From: Clostridia bacterium
Lineage (GTDB): Bacteria; Bacillota; Clostridia; Christensenellales; Pumilibacteraceae
Length of the DNA stretch: 64,000 bases
Assembly: GCA_017623435.1 (NCBI GenBank)
Contig: JAGAPD010000023.1
Span: 1 to 64,000, forward strand
Reading direction: 5' to 3'
Shown: positions 42,348-51,395 of the stretch, one piece after another
How positions within the stretch are numbered: position 1 is the stretch's first letter
Layout of the letters: every line of letters starts with the position of its first letter
The notes under the pieces: model-generated
What the model was told of the DNA's origin: nothing
What the model saw: only the letters and a program-made list of their open reading frames with translations
Database searches by the model: none
Made by a program: the position numbers and the translations under genes

Positions 42348-42372
42348 AAGCCAAGGTGTTTAGCCTTGGCTT
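42348..42372. terminator. Bidirectional terminator
   Basis: AAGCCAAGG and CCTTGGCTT form a perfect stem with A and T runs on both sides, between the amidase gene and the convergent transposase; it overlaps the last codons of the latter. Confidence 0.85.
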
Positions 42373-42920
42373 TCTTCGTTAACGAAAAAACAATCTAAAT
42401 GCCATTTTATAGGGTTTTCTTCAATATATTTTGCAATTTTTTCATAATCAAATTCGTTGCGGACAATGTGATCGTGAAACCCGCGTTGCCAAATTTTTGT
42501 TTCATTAAACCTTTCGTTTATAGATTTTGAAACATTCATTTTAATATATCCTATTAGTTTTGATATTACTGAACGTTCATTTCGTAGGGGCGATTCACGA
42601 ATCGCCCGTAATTGAGAATAATAGTTTGATTTATCTTCGTCAATAATTGAAATTAGAAAGTGTATATGATTTGGCATTATCACATATTTATCTATTTGAG
42701 CATTTTTATAGTTTGAAGTATTTTTTATTATTTCATCGACAATTTTTCCGTATTGTGATAATTTGTGTTCGGGCGATTCGTGAATCGCCCCTACAATATT
42801 TGAGAGAATGCATTTTCTTTCGTGTGTGCATATCGTAATAAAATATGCACCAACCGAATTGTAATTATAGTTGTTCAATCGTAGTTGTTTTCTTTTTGGA
42901 AAAATTATGTTAGAATCCAT
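42360..42920 (-). CDS. REP-associated tyrosine transposase (RAYT, Y1_Tnp)
   Basis: A 186-residue HUH single-strand transposase. GAYFITICTHERK lies near residue 25, the HUH pair is PNHIHFLI near 85, the catalytic tyrosine should be in the later helix with DYEKIAKYIEENP, and WQRGFHDHIVRNEFDYEKI near 145 is diagnostic of RAYTs. The frame is intact. Two inverted copies of a 25-bp REP-like palindrome (42588-42607 and 42771-42790) lie inside it and encode AIHESP and AIRESP, an addition relative to the family core. Codons are AT-rich. AAGGAT precedes the ATG. Confidence 0.92.
   Translation of the reverse strand: MDSNIIFPKRKQLRLNNYNYNSVGAYFITICTHERKCILSNIVGAIHESPEHKLSQYGKIVDEIIKNTSNYKNAQIDKYVIMPNHIHFLISIIDEDKSNYYSQLRAIRESPLRNERSVISKLIGYIKMNVSKSINERFNETKIWQRGFHDHIVRNEFDYEKIAKYIEENPIKWHLDCFFVNEESQG
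42585..42609 (+). repeat. REP palindrome copy 1 inside the transposase gene
   Basis: GGGCGATT (42588-42595), loop CACG, AATCGCCC (42600-42607), with a GTAG lead-in. Confidence 0.9.
42769..42794 (-). repeat. REP palindrome copy 2 inside the transposase gene
   Basis: GGGCGATT (42771-42778), loop CGTG, AATCGCCC (42783-42790), followed by CTAC; it is the exact inverse of copy 1 over about 25 bp. Confidence 0.9.
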
Positions 42921-42971
42921 AGCTATCCTTATAAGGTTAAAACGACGGATAATTAACTCCGTCGTCTCCGT

Positions 42972-43643
42972 TTAGTAATTAAACTTAATGATTTTCAGTT
43001 TGGCGATAACTGGTATAATGATATACAGTAGCGCGTAGTTGACCAGACAGTTATAGATTTGACCGCCTACGAAAATTCGCGTTACGGCATAGGTCAGATA
43101 GGGCACGCCTTTTGCGTACAGTAGCCAAAACGCCGTCGTGTTGATACCCACCGTGCATAGAAAAAATGATAGCACGGCAAGCACGGTTACTTTAACCACG
43201 AGGCATCCGCGAAAGCGAAGATTGATTCCGCCCACGATAACGCCAGATAGCAGGGCAATCACGGCAAGATTGATTCCCACCCAGGGCATATAGGCAAAGC
43301 CACCCGAGTTAAACAAAAAGCCCACGAGGTCGCCTAAAAAAGCGGCAGCGCATCCAAAAACTGCTCCAAGCATAACGCCGGCGAGTGCGGAGACGGCAAT
43401 GGTAAGAGAGAATTGCACGTCAGCGAACTTAATCTCGAACATGTTGGCCACCGCTAAAAAAGCGGCAGTCACGGCGATATAAGCGACTTTTTTGGAAGGC
43501 GTGGTGTCGTGGGTAATCGCACCCGAGAAAAACAATCGCATAAATAGCGGTCTACGTTTCGTTTCGCAAGTCTGTTGTACTTTCGTTTGCGGTTCTTCGA
43601 AGGTTGCGTTCTTCGGAGTCGCAATTTCCTGTTGATTTTTCAT
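42972..43643 (-). CDS. ECF transporter S component (folate/other vitamin type)
   Basis: A 223-residue membrane protein with about six helices after a 40-residue polar N-terminus. The helix-loop pattern VAYIAVTAAFLAVANMFEI, GDLVGFLFNSGGFAYMPWVG and the final membrane segment match substrate-binding (S) subunits of energy-coupling factor vitamin importers; FolT is the nearest in my memory, but the ligand is uncertain. It would use shared EcfA/EcfT subunits encoded elsewhere. The start is ATG 43643 or TTG 43646; GGAGAAG is 10-13 bp upstream. Confidence 0.85.
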   Translation of the reverse strand: MKNQQEIATPKNATFEEPQTKVQQTCETKRRPLFMRLFFSGAITHDTTPSKKVAYIAVTAAFLAVANMFEIKFADVQFSLTIAVSALAGVMLGAVFGCAAAFLGDLVGFLFNSGGFAYMPWVGINLAVIALLSGVIVGGINLRFRGCLVVKVTVLAVLSFFLCTVGINTTAFWLLYAKGVPYLTYAVTRIFVGGQIYNCLVNYALLYIIIPVIAKLKIIKFNY

Positions 43644-43698
43644 CAATGTCGGGCTTCTCCTTTTTATGAATTTGTGATGCCCTTATTATATAGCAACG

Positions 43699-45240
43699 CT
43701 ATTTAATTAGCAAGCGTTTTGCTTGTCTTTTTTGATTTTTTTTCGAAAAACTTTTTCTCTGTGAAGAGGGAAAGAAAAAGTCGATATCGACGAGGTTAAA
43801 AACGAGCGCAAGTGCCGAAAAAAACAGTACCGCCACCACCGAAGGTATAGCGAGAGAAAAGAAGGTGGGTAACGAAACGCAAAGCGAAAAAATGCTTTTC
43901 GTGATAAAAACCGTCGGGAAAAGCAACGCCACGCTTTTAAGTAAAGTAAAAAGCAGAGGTTTTACGGACATATTCGTGCGCTTTTTTATCGAGCGGATAT
44001 GCAAAAGCGTAGAAACGCTCCACCCAAGCCCCATCGCAAAGGAAAGCACGCTGATGTCGAACGCGCCGTAAAAAGCGAACATTACCACGAAGGTGAGCAC
44101 CGCACCAATAGCGTAGTTGATAAAGCTTTGCTTTTCAAGATCCAGCGAGTTCATAAGCGACGAGGTTATGTTTTCCACCGCAAGAGGCACGAGTAACCAC
44201 GCCGAGCGCGATAAAAACAGTCCGGAGCTGAGGTCGTCGTACACGAACAAGCCTATTTGCTCGCCCAAAACGAAGAAAATAGGCACGAATAGCGCCGACA
44301 AAATGATAGAAAATCCCGTAGCGCTCGTGATTTGCGAGTTGACGCGCGAGTAATCGTTTTTTGCCACGCTTTCAGACAGCGCAGGTATCATCACGAATGC
44401 AAGTGAGCCTACGATAGTAATAGGAATATAAAGTAGCGGTAGCGCCATACCTACGCTTGAGCCGTACAGCGCAAGCGCTTTCGTTTCGCTAAACCCCGAC
44501 GAAAGGAGCAGAAAGGGTACGACGATTGCAATAAGCGAGCTGGTCACGTTACTTCCCGCGCGTGAAAGAGTAATGGGCGTTGAGGATTTAATTAGCGGAA
44601 GGATATAGCCTTTGGGTGAGCAAAGCTTGCCTTTTGCGCGAATAAAGCAAAAAAACACGCACGCCATACTCACGAAACAACCTATCGACAAGCTGATAGC
44701 AGTCGCGTGTAGCTTGTTGACTCCCACCAAAAACAGCAAAAAGCAAGCGATTATGCGTGCGATTTGCTCGATAATTTCTACGATAGAAACGGCAAAATAT
44801 TTTTGTCTGCCCCAAAGGTTGCCTCTAAATCCAGAATAAATTGCCGAAAAAATGAGCGCAGGCAATAAAAACAGTAAAACGATCGCGCTTTGCCCGTCCG
44901 TAAAGGTTGCTTTTATAGGAATAAAGAAAATAAGCACCAACGCGCAAATTATTAGGGCAAGCGTAACGCCCACGATAAGTGACGCGCTCGTGATTGCGCC
45001 TTCGCTTTTTTGGTCGTTTTTTGCACGGTAAAGGGCTGTGGACTTACTTACGATTAGCGGAATTCCGCTCGTCGTCGCCGTCAAAAGCACGAAGAAAAAG
45101 GATAACGCGACCTGATACACGCCAAGATTCGTCGCGCCCAACTCACGCGAAAGCCAAATTTTGAACAAAAAGCCCAAAACTCTGTCCAAAATAGTAAAAA
45201 ACGATAAAGTAAATAGCGCGGTTAAGATGTTTTTTCGCAT
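43699..45240 (-). CDS. SpoVB/MurJ-like polysaccharide flippase
   Basis: A 513-residue membrane protein with about fourteen helices of the MOP superfamily. The opening LGFLFKIWLSRELGATNLGVYQVAL is typical of the SpoVB group, which moves lipid-linked sugars across the membrane and in Bacillus acts in spore cortex synthesis. MurJ-like or capsule functions are possible. A GGTGAT site precedes the ATG, with a short CCAAAAC...GTTTTTGG palindrome in its leader (about 45250). It is divergent from the transglutaminase-like gene. Confidence 0.88.
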   Translation of the reverse strand: MRKNILTALFTLSFFTILDRVLGFLFKIWLSRELGATNLGVYQVALSFFFVLLTATTSGIPLIVSKSTALYRAKNDQKSEGAITSASLIVGVTLALIICALVLIFFIPIKATFTDGQSAIVLLFLLPALIFSAIYSGFRGNLWGRQKYFAVSIVEIIEQIARIIACFLLFLVGVNKLHATAISLSIGCFVSMACVFFCFIRAKGKLCSPKGYILPLIKSSTPITLSRAGSNVTSSLIAIVVPFLLLSSGFSETKALALYGSSVGMALPLLYIPITIVGSLAFVMIPALSESVAKNDYSRVNSQITSATGFSIILSALFVPIFFVLGEQIGLFVYDDLSSGLFLSRSAWLLVPLAVENITSSLMNSLDLEKQSFINYAIGAVLTFVVMFAFYGAFDISVLSFAMGLGWSVSTLLHIRSIKKRTNMSVKPLLFTLLKSVALLFPTVFITKSIFSLCVSLPTFFSLAIPSVVAVLFFSALALVFNLVDIDFFFPSSQRKSFSKKNQKRQAKRLLIK

Positions 45241-45343
45241 AATATCACCAAAACAGTTTTTGGTATATCATATTTTGAGCGAGAGACAAGTAGAACGGAA
45301 AATTAAAAAAGCGTTAATTTTACCTGATTTTCACTTAAAACCG

Positions 45344-45372
45344 TTGTAAAAAAATAAAGCCTTTGATATAAT
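45344..45372 (+). promoter_or_regulatory. Sigma-A promoter of the transglutaminase-like gene
   Basis: TTGTAA (45344-45349), 17-bp spacer, TATAAT (45367-45372); the start codon is only 8 bp further, so the leader is very short or absent. Confidence 0.7.
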
Positions 45373-45379
45373 ATAAATA

Positions 45380-47956
45380 ATGAAAAAGGTGCTTAAAAAT
45401 TCAATAACGAGATTTTTTGCGCTAACGCTGTGCTTGATTTTCGCAACGAGTTCACTTTTCGGTTGCGAGTTTTTGCACGCGCTTTTTAATCGCGAGTACG
45501 ATTTTTGCTTCGTAACCGAAGAAAAAGTGCTGACGAAGGACGACGAATGGAGTATTTCAAGCGACGAGTTTGATTTTTCTCCTTCAAAACCGCGCGCCTT
45601 TTCTTTTACGCTTGCTTCCTCTGACGAGCAAGTTTTATCCGTAAATTCGCATACCGTTACGGCGGTAGGCGAAGGCACGGCAACGCTCACCGCGACTGGT
45701 AACGACGGTAAAACCGCTAACTGCACCGTCACGGTAAACAAGGAAATTTTCTCAATGCGCCTGTTTGCTGGCGAGCGTTCACGACACGTAAGCGATAAGC
45801 GCGCGACGGAAGTTTTCGTGATCCTGAACGACGGCGCTCGGTCTGCTGAAAATTACGCGGTCGAGTGGAAGGTGGACGGCAAAATACTAAGCTATACGGG
45901 GTGCGTTTATACCCTGCCACCTTATGGCGATACGGCAACGTATAGGCAAATTACCGCAACCGTCACGGCAAAGGACGGCAGTAAGTATACGGATAGCGTT
46001 TTGATAAACCGTCACGACGATTGCACCGTGCCCGTTACGATAGAAAAGATAGAGGGAATAACTAACCAAACGCAAAAAAGCGCAGTCAGATACAAGGTAA
46101 ATTACCACGAAGGTCATAGCTATCTTCCCGTAATCGACTGGATGGTAAACGGCGTCGTTATGCAGGAGGAGGGTAACGAATTTACTTTCACGCCCGATAA
46201 AATCGGTAAATACGAAATCACCGCCCGCGTTGACGGAACAGAAGCAACCGCGCAGGAAAATATCGTAACGCTATCAGGTAGCGAAGTGCCCGGTAATATC
46301 AAAGTTGACTGCGATACGCTGTATCCCTCAACGCTTATTTCTTGGAACGAAACGACGAAAAACGAAAGCTTTAAGGTAAGCGTAAAATCGGGTAATAACG
46401 AGCAAATTTACGACGTTAGCGACAATTCGCTCGTTCTTTCGTCCGCGCAATTTGACGCATTTTCGCCATATGAAATCAAGGTTAAATCGGAGGGCAACGA
46501 CGACTGGTTAACGCCTTCAAGTTATAGTGAAATACATAACTTTTCTCCCCTTAGCGAAGAGGCAAAACCGTACCTTGAAAAGGAGTGGTTTGGTGGGAAT
46601 TACTTTATTGCTTCGGACGACGAATTTTACGCAATTTACGACTATTATATGTTATTCCGCACCCAGCCGATAGGGGTCGAAAGTACCTCGTCAGAGTGCA
46701 AAATTTATCTTGGCTACGAGCCGAGTAAAAGCGTATCGCGACTTGCTCAAGCAGCGTTTGACAAGTGTAGCTACACGGGTACGTACGACGTTAATACGCA
46801 CCAAACGGGCAGGTACGTCACCGTTGGTTTTAAGTTTTATACTATGTCTACGCCCTATCAGTCTAACACCGTCGCGGGCACGAATATAAACGGCGCGTTG
46901 CCTCATTTATCAAGTACTGGTAGAGAGAGTGAAACGCTTTATATAGACACGCTTAGTGATGAAAAGGCGGTGGAGGTTACTACCACGGACGAGCTTTATC
47001 GCGTGGCGGAGCTTGGCTATAAGCCCGTGCCAAAAAGCAGTAGCAGAGCAAGCACTTATTACGACTACGCGCGCAATCTTCTTCGTCAAATAACGGACGA
47101 AAATATGAGCGAGTACGAGTTAGCGCACGCAGTATTCGACTGGATAACTTGGCGCGTAACTTACGACCAGAAAGCATCGGAAATTAGTGAGATAAGCGAG
47201 GCGGTAAAAAATAGCGCGTTCTATCTTGAAAGCGTGCTTACCGACACGAATTATATGGCGGTGTGCGACGGAATGAGTAAGGCGTATTCTTTGCTTTGTA
47301 ATATGCTTGGGCTTGAATGCGTGCGCGTAACGGGTAAAGCAAATTCGGGCGACGGCGACTTTGGTCACGCGTGGAATAAGGTCAAAATTGACGGAAAGTG
47401 GTATATCGTGGATTGCACTTGGAGCGATCTGCGCGCGACTTTCACCGTTAAAAAATCCGCTTATTCGAAAGCCTCGTCCGTCACTAGCGAGCTTGCTCTT
47501 CACGAATTTTTCCTTAAAACGGACTGGGAGCTTGAGTCGTCGCACTTTGAAAACGATAGCGCAAATTATCCAAAAACGACTTACGAGCCGTATAACTATT
47601 ACAACGAGAATTTTTACTCGGCGGACGGTAACGAGTGCTCCTTCTATATGAATGACTGGAATGCGGTGCAAGGGAGTGTAAACGCGTTGTCAAAATACGT
47701 ATCTTCTTTATTTGACGCGGACGGGAAACGCCGTTATTTTGTGTGCGGAAAAGAGTATATAAGCGAATACGCGCTCGTTGAAATTTTGGTTTCGCCCGTG
47801 CAAAAAGAACAGATTTTTATTGAGCTTCACAAAACAGGGCTTAAAGATATGAATTATATTGAATCAATGCTCTACGTTAAGGGTATAAATTCTAAAATAC
47901 TGTTAAATGATAACGCGATGGTGATTATCGCGTCAAAAAACTATTATTTTGCGTAA
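45380..47956 (+). CDS. Transglutaminase-like lipoprotein with Ig-like domain
   Basis: An 858-residue surface lipoprotein. The lipobox SLFGC puts the lipidated Cys near residue 30. An Ig-like Big_2 domain follows (about 55-115: VLSVNSHTVTAVGEGTATLTA). Further beta-sandwich domains fill 120-400. The transglutaminase-like core has catalytic C629 (AVCDGMS), H663 (GHAWN) and D678 (IVDCTW). Such enzymes crosslink or cut peptides at the cell surface, often with peptidoglycan or surface-protein partners. The mRNA may be nearly leaderless; no clear binding site precedes the ATG. Confidence 0.88.
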   Translation: MKKVLKNSITRFFALTLCLIFATSSLFGCEFLHALFNREYDFCFVTEEKVLTKDDEWSISSDEFDFSPSKPRAFSFTLASSDEQVLSVNSHTVTAVGEGTATLTATGNDGKTANCTVTVNKEIFSMRLFAGERSRHVSDKRATEVFVILNDGARSAENYAVEWKVDGKILSYTGCVYTLPPYGDTATYRQITATVTAKDGSKYTDSVLINRHDDCTVPVTIEKIEGITNQTQKSAVRYKVNYHEGHSYLPVIDWMVNGVVMQEEGNEFTFTPDKIGKYEITARVDGTEATAQENIVTLSGSEVPGNIKVDCDTLYPSTLISWNETTKNESFKVSVKSGNNEQIYDVSDNSLVLSSAQFDAFSPYEIKVKSEGNDDWLTPSSYSEIHNFSPLSEEAKPYLEKEWFGGNYFIASDDEFYAIYDYYMLFRTQPIGVESTSSECKIYLGYEPSKSVSRLAQAAFDKCSYTGTYDVNTHQTGRYVTVGFKFYTMSTPYQSNTVAGTNINGALPHLSSTGRESETLYIDTLSDEKAVEVTTTDELYRVAELGYKPVPKSSSRASTYYDYARNLLRQITDENMSEYELAHAVFDWITWRVTYDQKASEISEISEAVKNSAFYLESVLTDTNYMAVCDGMSKAYSLLCNMLGLECVRVTGKANSGDGDFGHAWNKVKIDGKWYIVDCTWSDLRATFTVKKSAYSKASSVTSELALHEFFLKTDWELESSHFENDSANYPKTTYEPYNYYNENFYSADGNECSFYMNDWNAVQGSVNALSKYVSSLFDADGKRRYFVCGKEYISEYALVEILVSPVQKEQIFIELHKTGLKDMNYIESMLYVKGINSKILLNDNAMVIIASKNYYFA

Positions 47957-47994
47957 TTTTCTCAAAAAAACATTTAAAAAACGACGAAAAACCG

Positions 47995-48024
47995 TTGACA
48001 TTTATTTTACTTTTATAGTATAAT
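47995..48024 (+). promoter_or_regulatory. Sigma-A promoter of rplU
   Basis: TTGACA (47995-48000), 18-bp spacer, TATAAT (48019-48024). Confidence 0.82.
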
Positions 48025-48027
48025 ATT

Positions 48028-48106
48028 CTACGAGCCGCACAGCGGAGGTTTGTAAAACGCCCGAAAACGGGATACCTCGCCTGGCGGAGACATCAGTGAG
48101 GAGGTG
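48028..48106 (+). ncRNA. Ribosomal protein L21 leader
   Basis: The rplU leader contains GCCGCACAGCGG, GCCCGAAAACGGG and GGATACCTCGCC followed by GGCGG and ACATCAGTGAGGAGG. The GATACCTCGC segment and hairpin order match the L21 leader known from Bacillota mRNAs, a presumed autoregulatory element. The call is by memory of the consensus. Confidence 0.8.
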
Positions 48107-48113
48107 CTTTAAA

Positions 48114-48413
48114 ATGTATGCAGTAATCGTAACGGGCGGAAAGCAGTATAGAGTTTCCGAAGGTGACGTAATCGAGGTAGAAAAGCTTACCGCGAACGTT
48201 GGTGACAAAGTTGAGCTTCCCGTAGTGCTTACCGTGGACGGAGAGAACGTAGTTGCAGGCGCAGAAGTTAGCGCAAAGGCAACTTGTGAAGTTCTCGCTC
48301 AAGGCAAAGACAAGAAGATCGTAGTCTTCAAGTACAAAGCTAAGAAGAACGTTCGCAAAAAGCAAGGTCACCGTCAGCCGTTTACCAAAATTAAAGTGGT
48401 AGCAATCGGCTAA
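48114..48413 (+). CDS. rplU: Ribosomal protein L21
   Basis: A 99-residue protein of the large subunit. It starts [14 protein letters not shown] and has the [19 protein letters not shown] basic stretch near its end, both diagnostic. GAGGAGG (48098-48104) sets ATG 48114 as start. Its TAA overlaps the ATG of prp by one base, and rpmA follows, the usual Bacillota L21-Prp-L27 operon. Confidence 0.98.
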   Translation: MYAVIVTGGKQYRVSEGDVIEVEKLTANVGDKVELPVVLTVDGENVVAGAEVSAKATCEVLAQGKDKKIVVFKYKAKKNVRKKQGHRQPFTKIKVVAIG

Positions 48414-48739
48414 TGACGGAAGTAAAGATCCAAAAAAAGAACGGACACATCGTCAAGGTTTTTGCGCAGGGCCACACCGGTTACGGAGTGGAAGGCGAGG
48501 ATATCGTTTGCGCAGGACTTTCCAGCATAATGCAAACGGCTATTTTAGGTCTGATGCGCGTGGCTGGAATAAACGCAAAGGTGCGTATTGACGACGAAGA
48601 GGCGCTCATAGATTTGGAATTACCCGACCTGAACGCAGAAGACAGGCATAACGCGGATATGATACTTGATACGATGTTATGCGGAATAGCCGACTATTAC
48701 GAAGGCTTTTCAGACTTTATTGATTTGGAGGTTAAATAA
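48413..48739 (+). CDS. prp: Ribosomal-processing cysteine protease
   Basis: A 108-residue protease that trims the N-terminus of L27. The active site is seen in [20 protein letters not shown]: His 21 and Cys 33 by count. It is placed between L21 and L27 as in Staphylococcus and Bacillus. The L27 encoded next has exactly the kind of extension this enzyme removes, so the pair is functionally consistent. Confidence 0.95.
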   Translation: MTEVKIQKKNGHIVKVFAQGHTGYGVEGEDIVCAGLSSIMQTAILGLMRVAGINAKVRIDDEEALIDLELPDLNAEDRHNADMILDTMLCGIADYYEGFSDFIDLEVK

Positions 48740-48741
48740 TT

Positions 48742-49017
48742 ATGTTTATCAATATTCAGTTATTTGCTCATAAAAAAGGTGGCGGTTCTACTAAGAACGG
48801 CAGAGACTCTCATGCACAACGCCTTGGCGTAAAACGCGGTGACGGACAATTCGTTCTCGCTGGTAACATTCTCGTTCGCCAGAGAGGTACTTCCGTACAT
48901 CCCGGTAACAACGTTGGCAGAGGTAGTGACGACACGCTTTTCGCGCTTATCGACGGAAAGGTTAAGTTCGAAACCAGAGCAAACAAGAAGCAGGTAAGCG
49001 TTTACGCTGCTGAATAA
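48742..49017 (+). CDS. rpmA: Ribosomal protein L27 with cleavable extension
   Basis: A 91-residue protein. The N-terminus [20 protein letters not shown] contains the Prp site, expected to be cut between F8 and A9 to expose AHKKGGG, which reaches the peptidyl transferase centre. The remainder is standard L27. It lies 2 bp after prp. Confidence 0.97.
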   Translation: MFINIQLFAHKKGGGSTKNGRDSHAQRLGVKRGDGQFVLAGNILVRQRGTSVHPGNNVGRGSDDTLFALIDGKVKFETRANKKQVSVYAAE

Positions 49018-49028
49018 TTAAAAATAAG

Positions 49029-49053
49029 CCGTTGGACAACCCAACGGTTTTTT
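49029..49053 (+). terminator. Terminator of the rplU-prp-rpmA operon
   Basis: CCGTTGG (49029-49035) and CCAACGG (49041-49047) plus a T run. Confidence 0.88.
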
Positions 49054-49069
49054 TATACGCGTATATATA

Positions 49070-49870
49070 ATGATAGAAGTAAGTTCAAAATTTTTTGATA
49101 TAAAAGCAACGCTTGAGTGCGGACAGGTGTTTAGGTATTTCAAAAACGCCGACGGAAGCTACGACGTAATTTCGCTCGATAAGATTTGTCATCTCGAAAC
49201 GGTAGGGGATAAGGTTATCCTTACGAGCGCGGACGAAGGGTATTTTGCTAACTATTTTGACCTTAGTACCGACTACGAGAAAATAACTAACGTTTTGTCC
49301 GCGTTCCCTGAATTGAGCGAAAGCGTTAGCGTAGGCAAAGGCATACGCATTTTGCGTCAGGATTTTTACGAAACGACGATAAGTTTTATAATTTCAGCAA
49401 ACAACAATATTACCCGTATCCGCGGAATCATCGAACGCCTTTGCAAAAAATACGGCACGAAGAAGAACGGTTACTTTGCTTTTCCGACTATTGAGCAACT
49501 TCAAAAGGCGACGGTAGAGGAGCTTAAAGAAATAGGACTGGGTTACCGCGCACCTTACTTATACGAAACCTCGCGCACTTTCGCGAGTATTTACGACGAA
49601 GTTATGAGTAGCACGGATGCTGAAATCGTACATAAAATTTTACTTTCACAGAAGGGAATAGGACCTAAGGTCGCCGACTGCATAGTGCTTTTTGGACTTC
49701 ACCTTACGCGCTCGTACCCCGTCGATACTTGGATTTTTAAGGCAAGTAGCACGGCTGAACTTGATACGCCAAAGAAGGTCAGAGATTACTATCTCGATCG
49801 CTACGGTGACTACGCCGGCATTGCTCAGCAGTACGTTTTTTACAATGCTCGTGAGGGCGCAAAAAATTAA
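49070..49870 (+). CDS. 8-oxoguanine DNA glycosylase (OGG1 type)
   Basis: A 266-residue repair enzyme that removes oxidised guanine. It has the OGG N-terminal domain (TLECGQVFRYF near residue 15) and the HhH-GPD motif LLSQKGIGPKVADCIVLFGL near 190-210. The catalytic Lys is in GPKVADC and the Asp in YPVDTWIF. This OGG1-like family replaces Fpg in many Clostridia. No clear ribosome binding site precedes the ATG, and the preceding terminator suggests it has its own weak promoter or read-through. Confidence 0.92.
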   Translation: MIEVSSKFFDIKATLECGQVFRYFKNADGSYDVISLDKICHLETVGDKVILTSADEGYFANYFDLSTDYEKITNVLSAFPELSESVSVGKGIRILRQDFYETTISFIISANNNITRIRGIIERLCKKYGTKKNGYFAFPTIEQLQKATVEELKEIGLGYRAPYLYETSRTFASIYDEVMSSTDAEIVHKILLSQKGIGPKVADCIVLFGLHLTRSYPVDTWIFKASSTAELDTPKKVRDYYLDRYGDYAGIAQQYVFYNAREGAKN

Positions 49871-49898
49871 AACGAACGGGTACGTTACCTTCCGTTTT
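49869..49898 (+). terminator. GGGTACGT-family hairpin
   Basis: AACGG...CCGTT around GTACGTTACC followed by T; a weak stem of the recurring family. Confidence 0.6.
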
Positions 49899-49904
49899 TA
49901 CTAA

Positions 49905-49930
49905 AAGGATGCATTTTAGCGTCCTTTTTT
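49905..49930 (+). terminator. Second terminator after the glycosylase gene
   Basis: AAGGATGC (49905-49912) with GCGTCCTT (49919-49926) and a run of six T. Confidence 0.8.
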
Positions 49931-49952
49931 CTTATTCAAAAAAAGCTTAAAA

Positions 49953-49981
49953 TCATATCTGCGGACGGTTTTACATAAACT
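49953..49981 (+). promoter_or_regulatory. Possible sigma-E-type promoter of yqfC
   Basis: TCATATC (49953-49959), 14-bp spacer, CATAAACT (49974-49981), close to the mother-cell sigma-E pattern of Bacillus. yqfC and yqfD belong to that regulon in Bacillus. No sigma-A promoter is visible between the terminators and the gene. Confidence 0.5.
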
Positions 49982-49999
49982 ATACCGTGAGGTGAAATT

Positions 50000-50251
50000 A
50001 TGAGTTTTATAGGCGAGCTTACTGCAAAACTGGGAATATGTGGAGGATATAGCGTAATCAACTTTAACGGTGAATACGTATACGTAGAGGGCATTGAGCG
50101 ACTCGTTTTCGTGGGCGAAAACGAAATCAGCGTTTCCGCTAAGAGGACCGTAATTACCGTTGAAGGCGAAAAACTTATGATGGAAGAGCTTGACGGTGGT
50201 ACGCTAATTATTAAGGGGAAGATAAACTGTGTCTCGCAAAAAGAAATGTAA
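50000..50251 (+). CDS. yqfC: YabP/YqfC family sporulation protein
   Basis: An 83-residue protein of the YabP/YqfC family, made in the mother cell during sporulation in known relatives. The features are YSVINFNGEYVYVEGIERL and an ending GGTLIIKGKI typical of the family. GAGGTG precedes the ATG. It overlaps yqfD by 23 bp. Presence of this pair suggests an endospore former or a recent descendant of one. Confidence 0.88.
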   Translation: MSFIGELTAKLGICGGYSVINFNGEYVYVEGIERLVFVGENEISVSAKRTVITVEGEKLMMEELDGGTLIIKGKINCVSQKEM

Positions 50252-51395
50252 AAAAGAGAGGGGTAATACTGCCCCTGCGCGCTTTTCGCTAAGTAAAAGC
50301 CAAGTAAAAGTAGCCGTCACGGGGTTTAATCGCGCGCGCCTGCTTGATGCGCTTGCGCGCGAAGGAATTACCGTAAAAAGAGTGATAAATATCACTTCTA
50401 ATCAGTTTATTATAATAATATATCAAAAAGAGTACGCAAAAACTTTTGCAATTTGTAATCGTTTGTGCTATAATTGTAATGTGGTGGAGTATATCGGGCT
50501 AAGTTTTTGGCTAAAAAGCAAGCTAAACCGTATCGCTTTGCTCGTAGGTGCGCTGTCCGTCGTAACCCTGTTTTGTTTATCCAACGCTTTTTTGCTGGAT
50601 ATCAAAGTCACGGGCGCGGAAAATATCGCCACCACCCAATTTTTGACTTACCTCAAAAGTAATGGCGTCAAAGTAGGCGCAGTGAAGGGCTCGTTAAATC
50701 ACGACGAAATCAGAGAAATTACGCGCTCGTTTGAAAACGTTGCCGAGTGTTCGGTCAAAGTGGTAGGTCACACCTTGTTTATTCACTTAACCGAGCGCGA
50801 TCAAACGACGCCGTCGCCCTCGTCCGCGCAAAATCTTTGCTCGCGCTACGACGCAACGGTCACCCGCATCGTTTGCGAAAAGGGTACGGCAAAAGTCAAG
50901 GTCGGTCAAAGGGTAAGAAAAGGCGAAACGCTAATCGAGGGCAAGCTTTACAACCAGCTCGGTCAAGAAATGCTTGAAACGCAAGCAAGTGGCAAAGTGT
51001 ACGGCACGGTCACTCAAAAACGCGTTTTCATAGCCTCGACCACCTCCTACGCGGTTATTCGCACGGGCAAGAGCAAGGCAATAACCTCCCTTTATTTGTG
51101 GGGAATGGCGATAGGAAAAGCAACTTCTCCCTACGAAAGCTATGAAAGCGAATGCACTCAAACCTTTTTGCCCCTTTTGCCCGTAAAAGCGGAGCGCACC
51201 GTTTTTTACGAAACGGCGCTGAAAAAGGTGGAACAAACGCTTGACGAAATGGTAGAAAAGTGCGCTGAAAAAGCGCAGGCGGAGTTTATTGACGACGTAA
51301 ACGAAGGCGTCGAGGTCAAAACTCACGCGCAAAAACTAACGGAAACGGAATACGAAATCACCGTCTACTTAACGACGGAAAGGGAAATCACGTGA
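50229..51395 (+). CDS. yqfD: Sporulation protein YqfD
   Basis: A 388-residue membrane protein. A basic N-terminal region is followed by one membrane helix near 103-122 (IALLVGALSVVTLFCLSNAF), a FtsQ/POTRA-like segment and an extracytoplasmic beta domain with VKVGQRVRKGETLIEG near 228. The start is a GTG with AAGGGG upstream. The order yqfC-yqfD-phoH matches Bacillus. Confidence 0.9.
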   Translation: MSRKKKCKKERGNTAPARFSLSKSQVKVAVTGFNRARLLDALAREGITVKRVINITSNQFIIIIYQKEYAKTFAICNRLCYNCNVVEYIGLSFWLKSKLNRIALLVGALSVVTLFCLSNAFLLDIKVTGAENIATTQFLTYLKSNGVKVGAVKGSLNHDEIREITRSFENVAECSVKVVGHTLFIHLTERDQTTPSPSSAQNLCSRYDATVTRIVCEKGTAKVKVGQRVRKGETLIEGKLYNQLGQEMLETQASGKVYGTVTQKRVFIASTTSYAVIRTGKSKAITSLYLWGMAIGKATSPYESYESECTQTFLPLLPVKAERTVFYETALKKVEQTLDEMVEKCAEKAQAEFIDDVNEGVEVKTHAQKLTETEYEITVYLTTEREIT

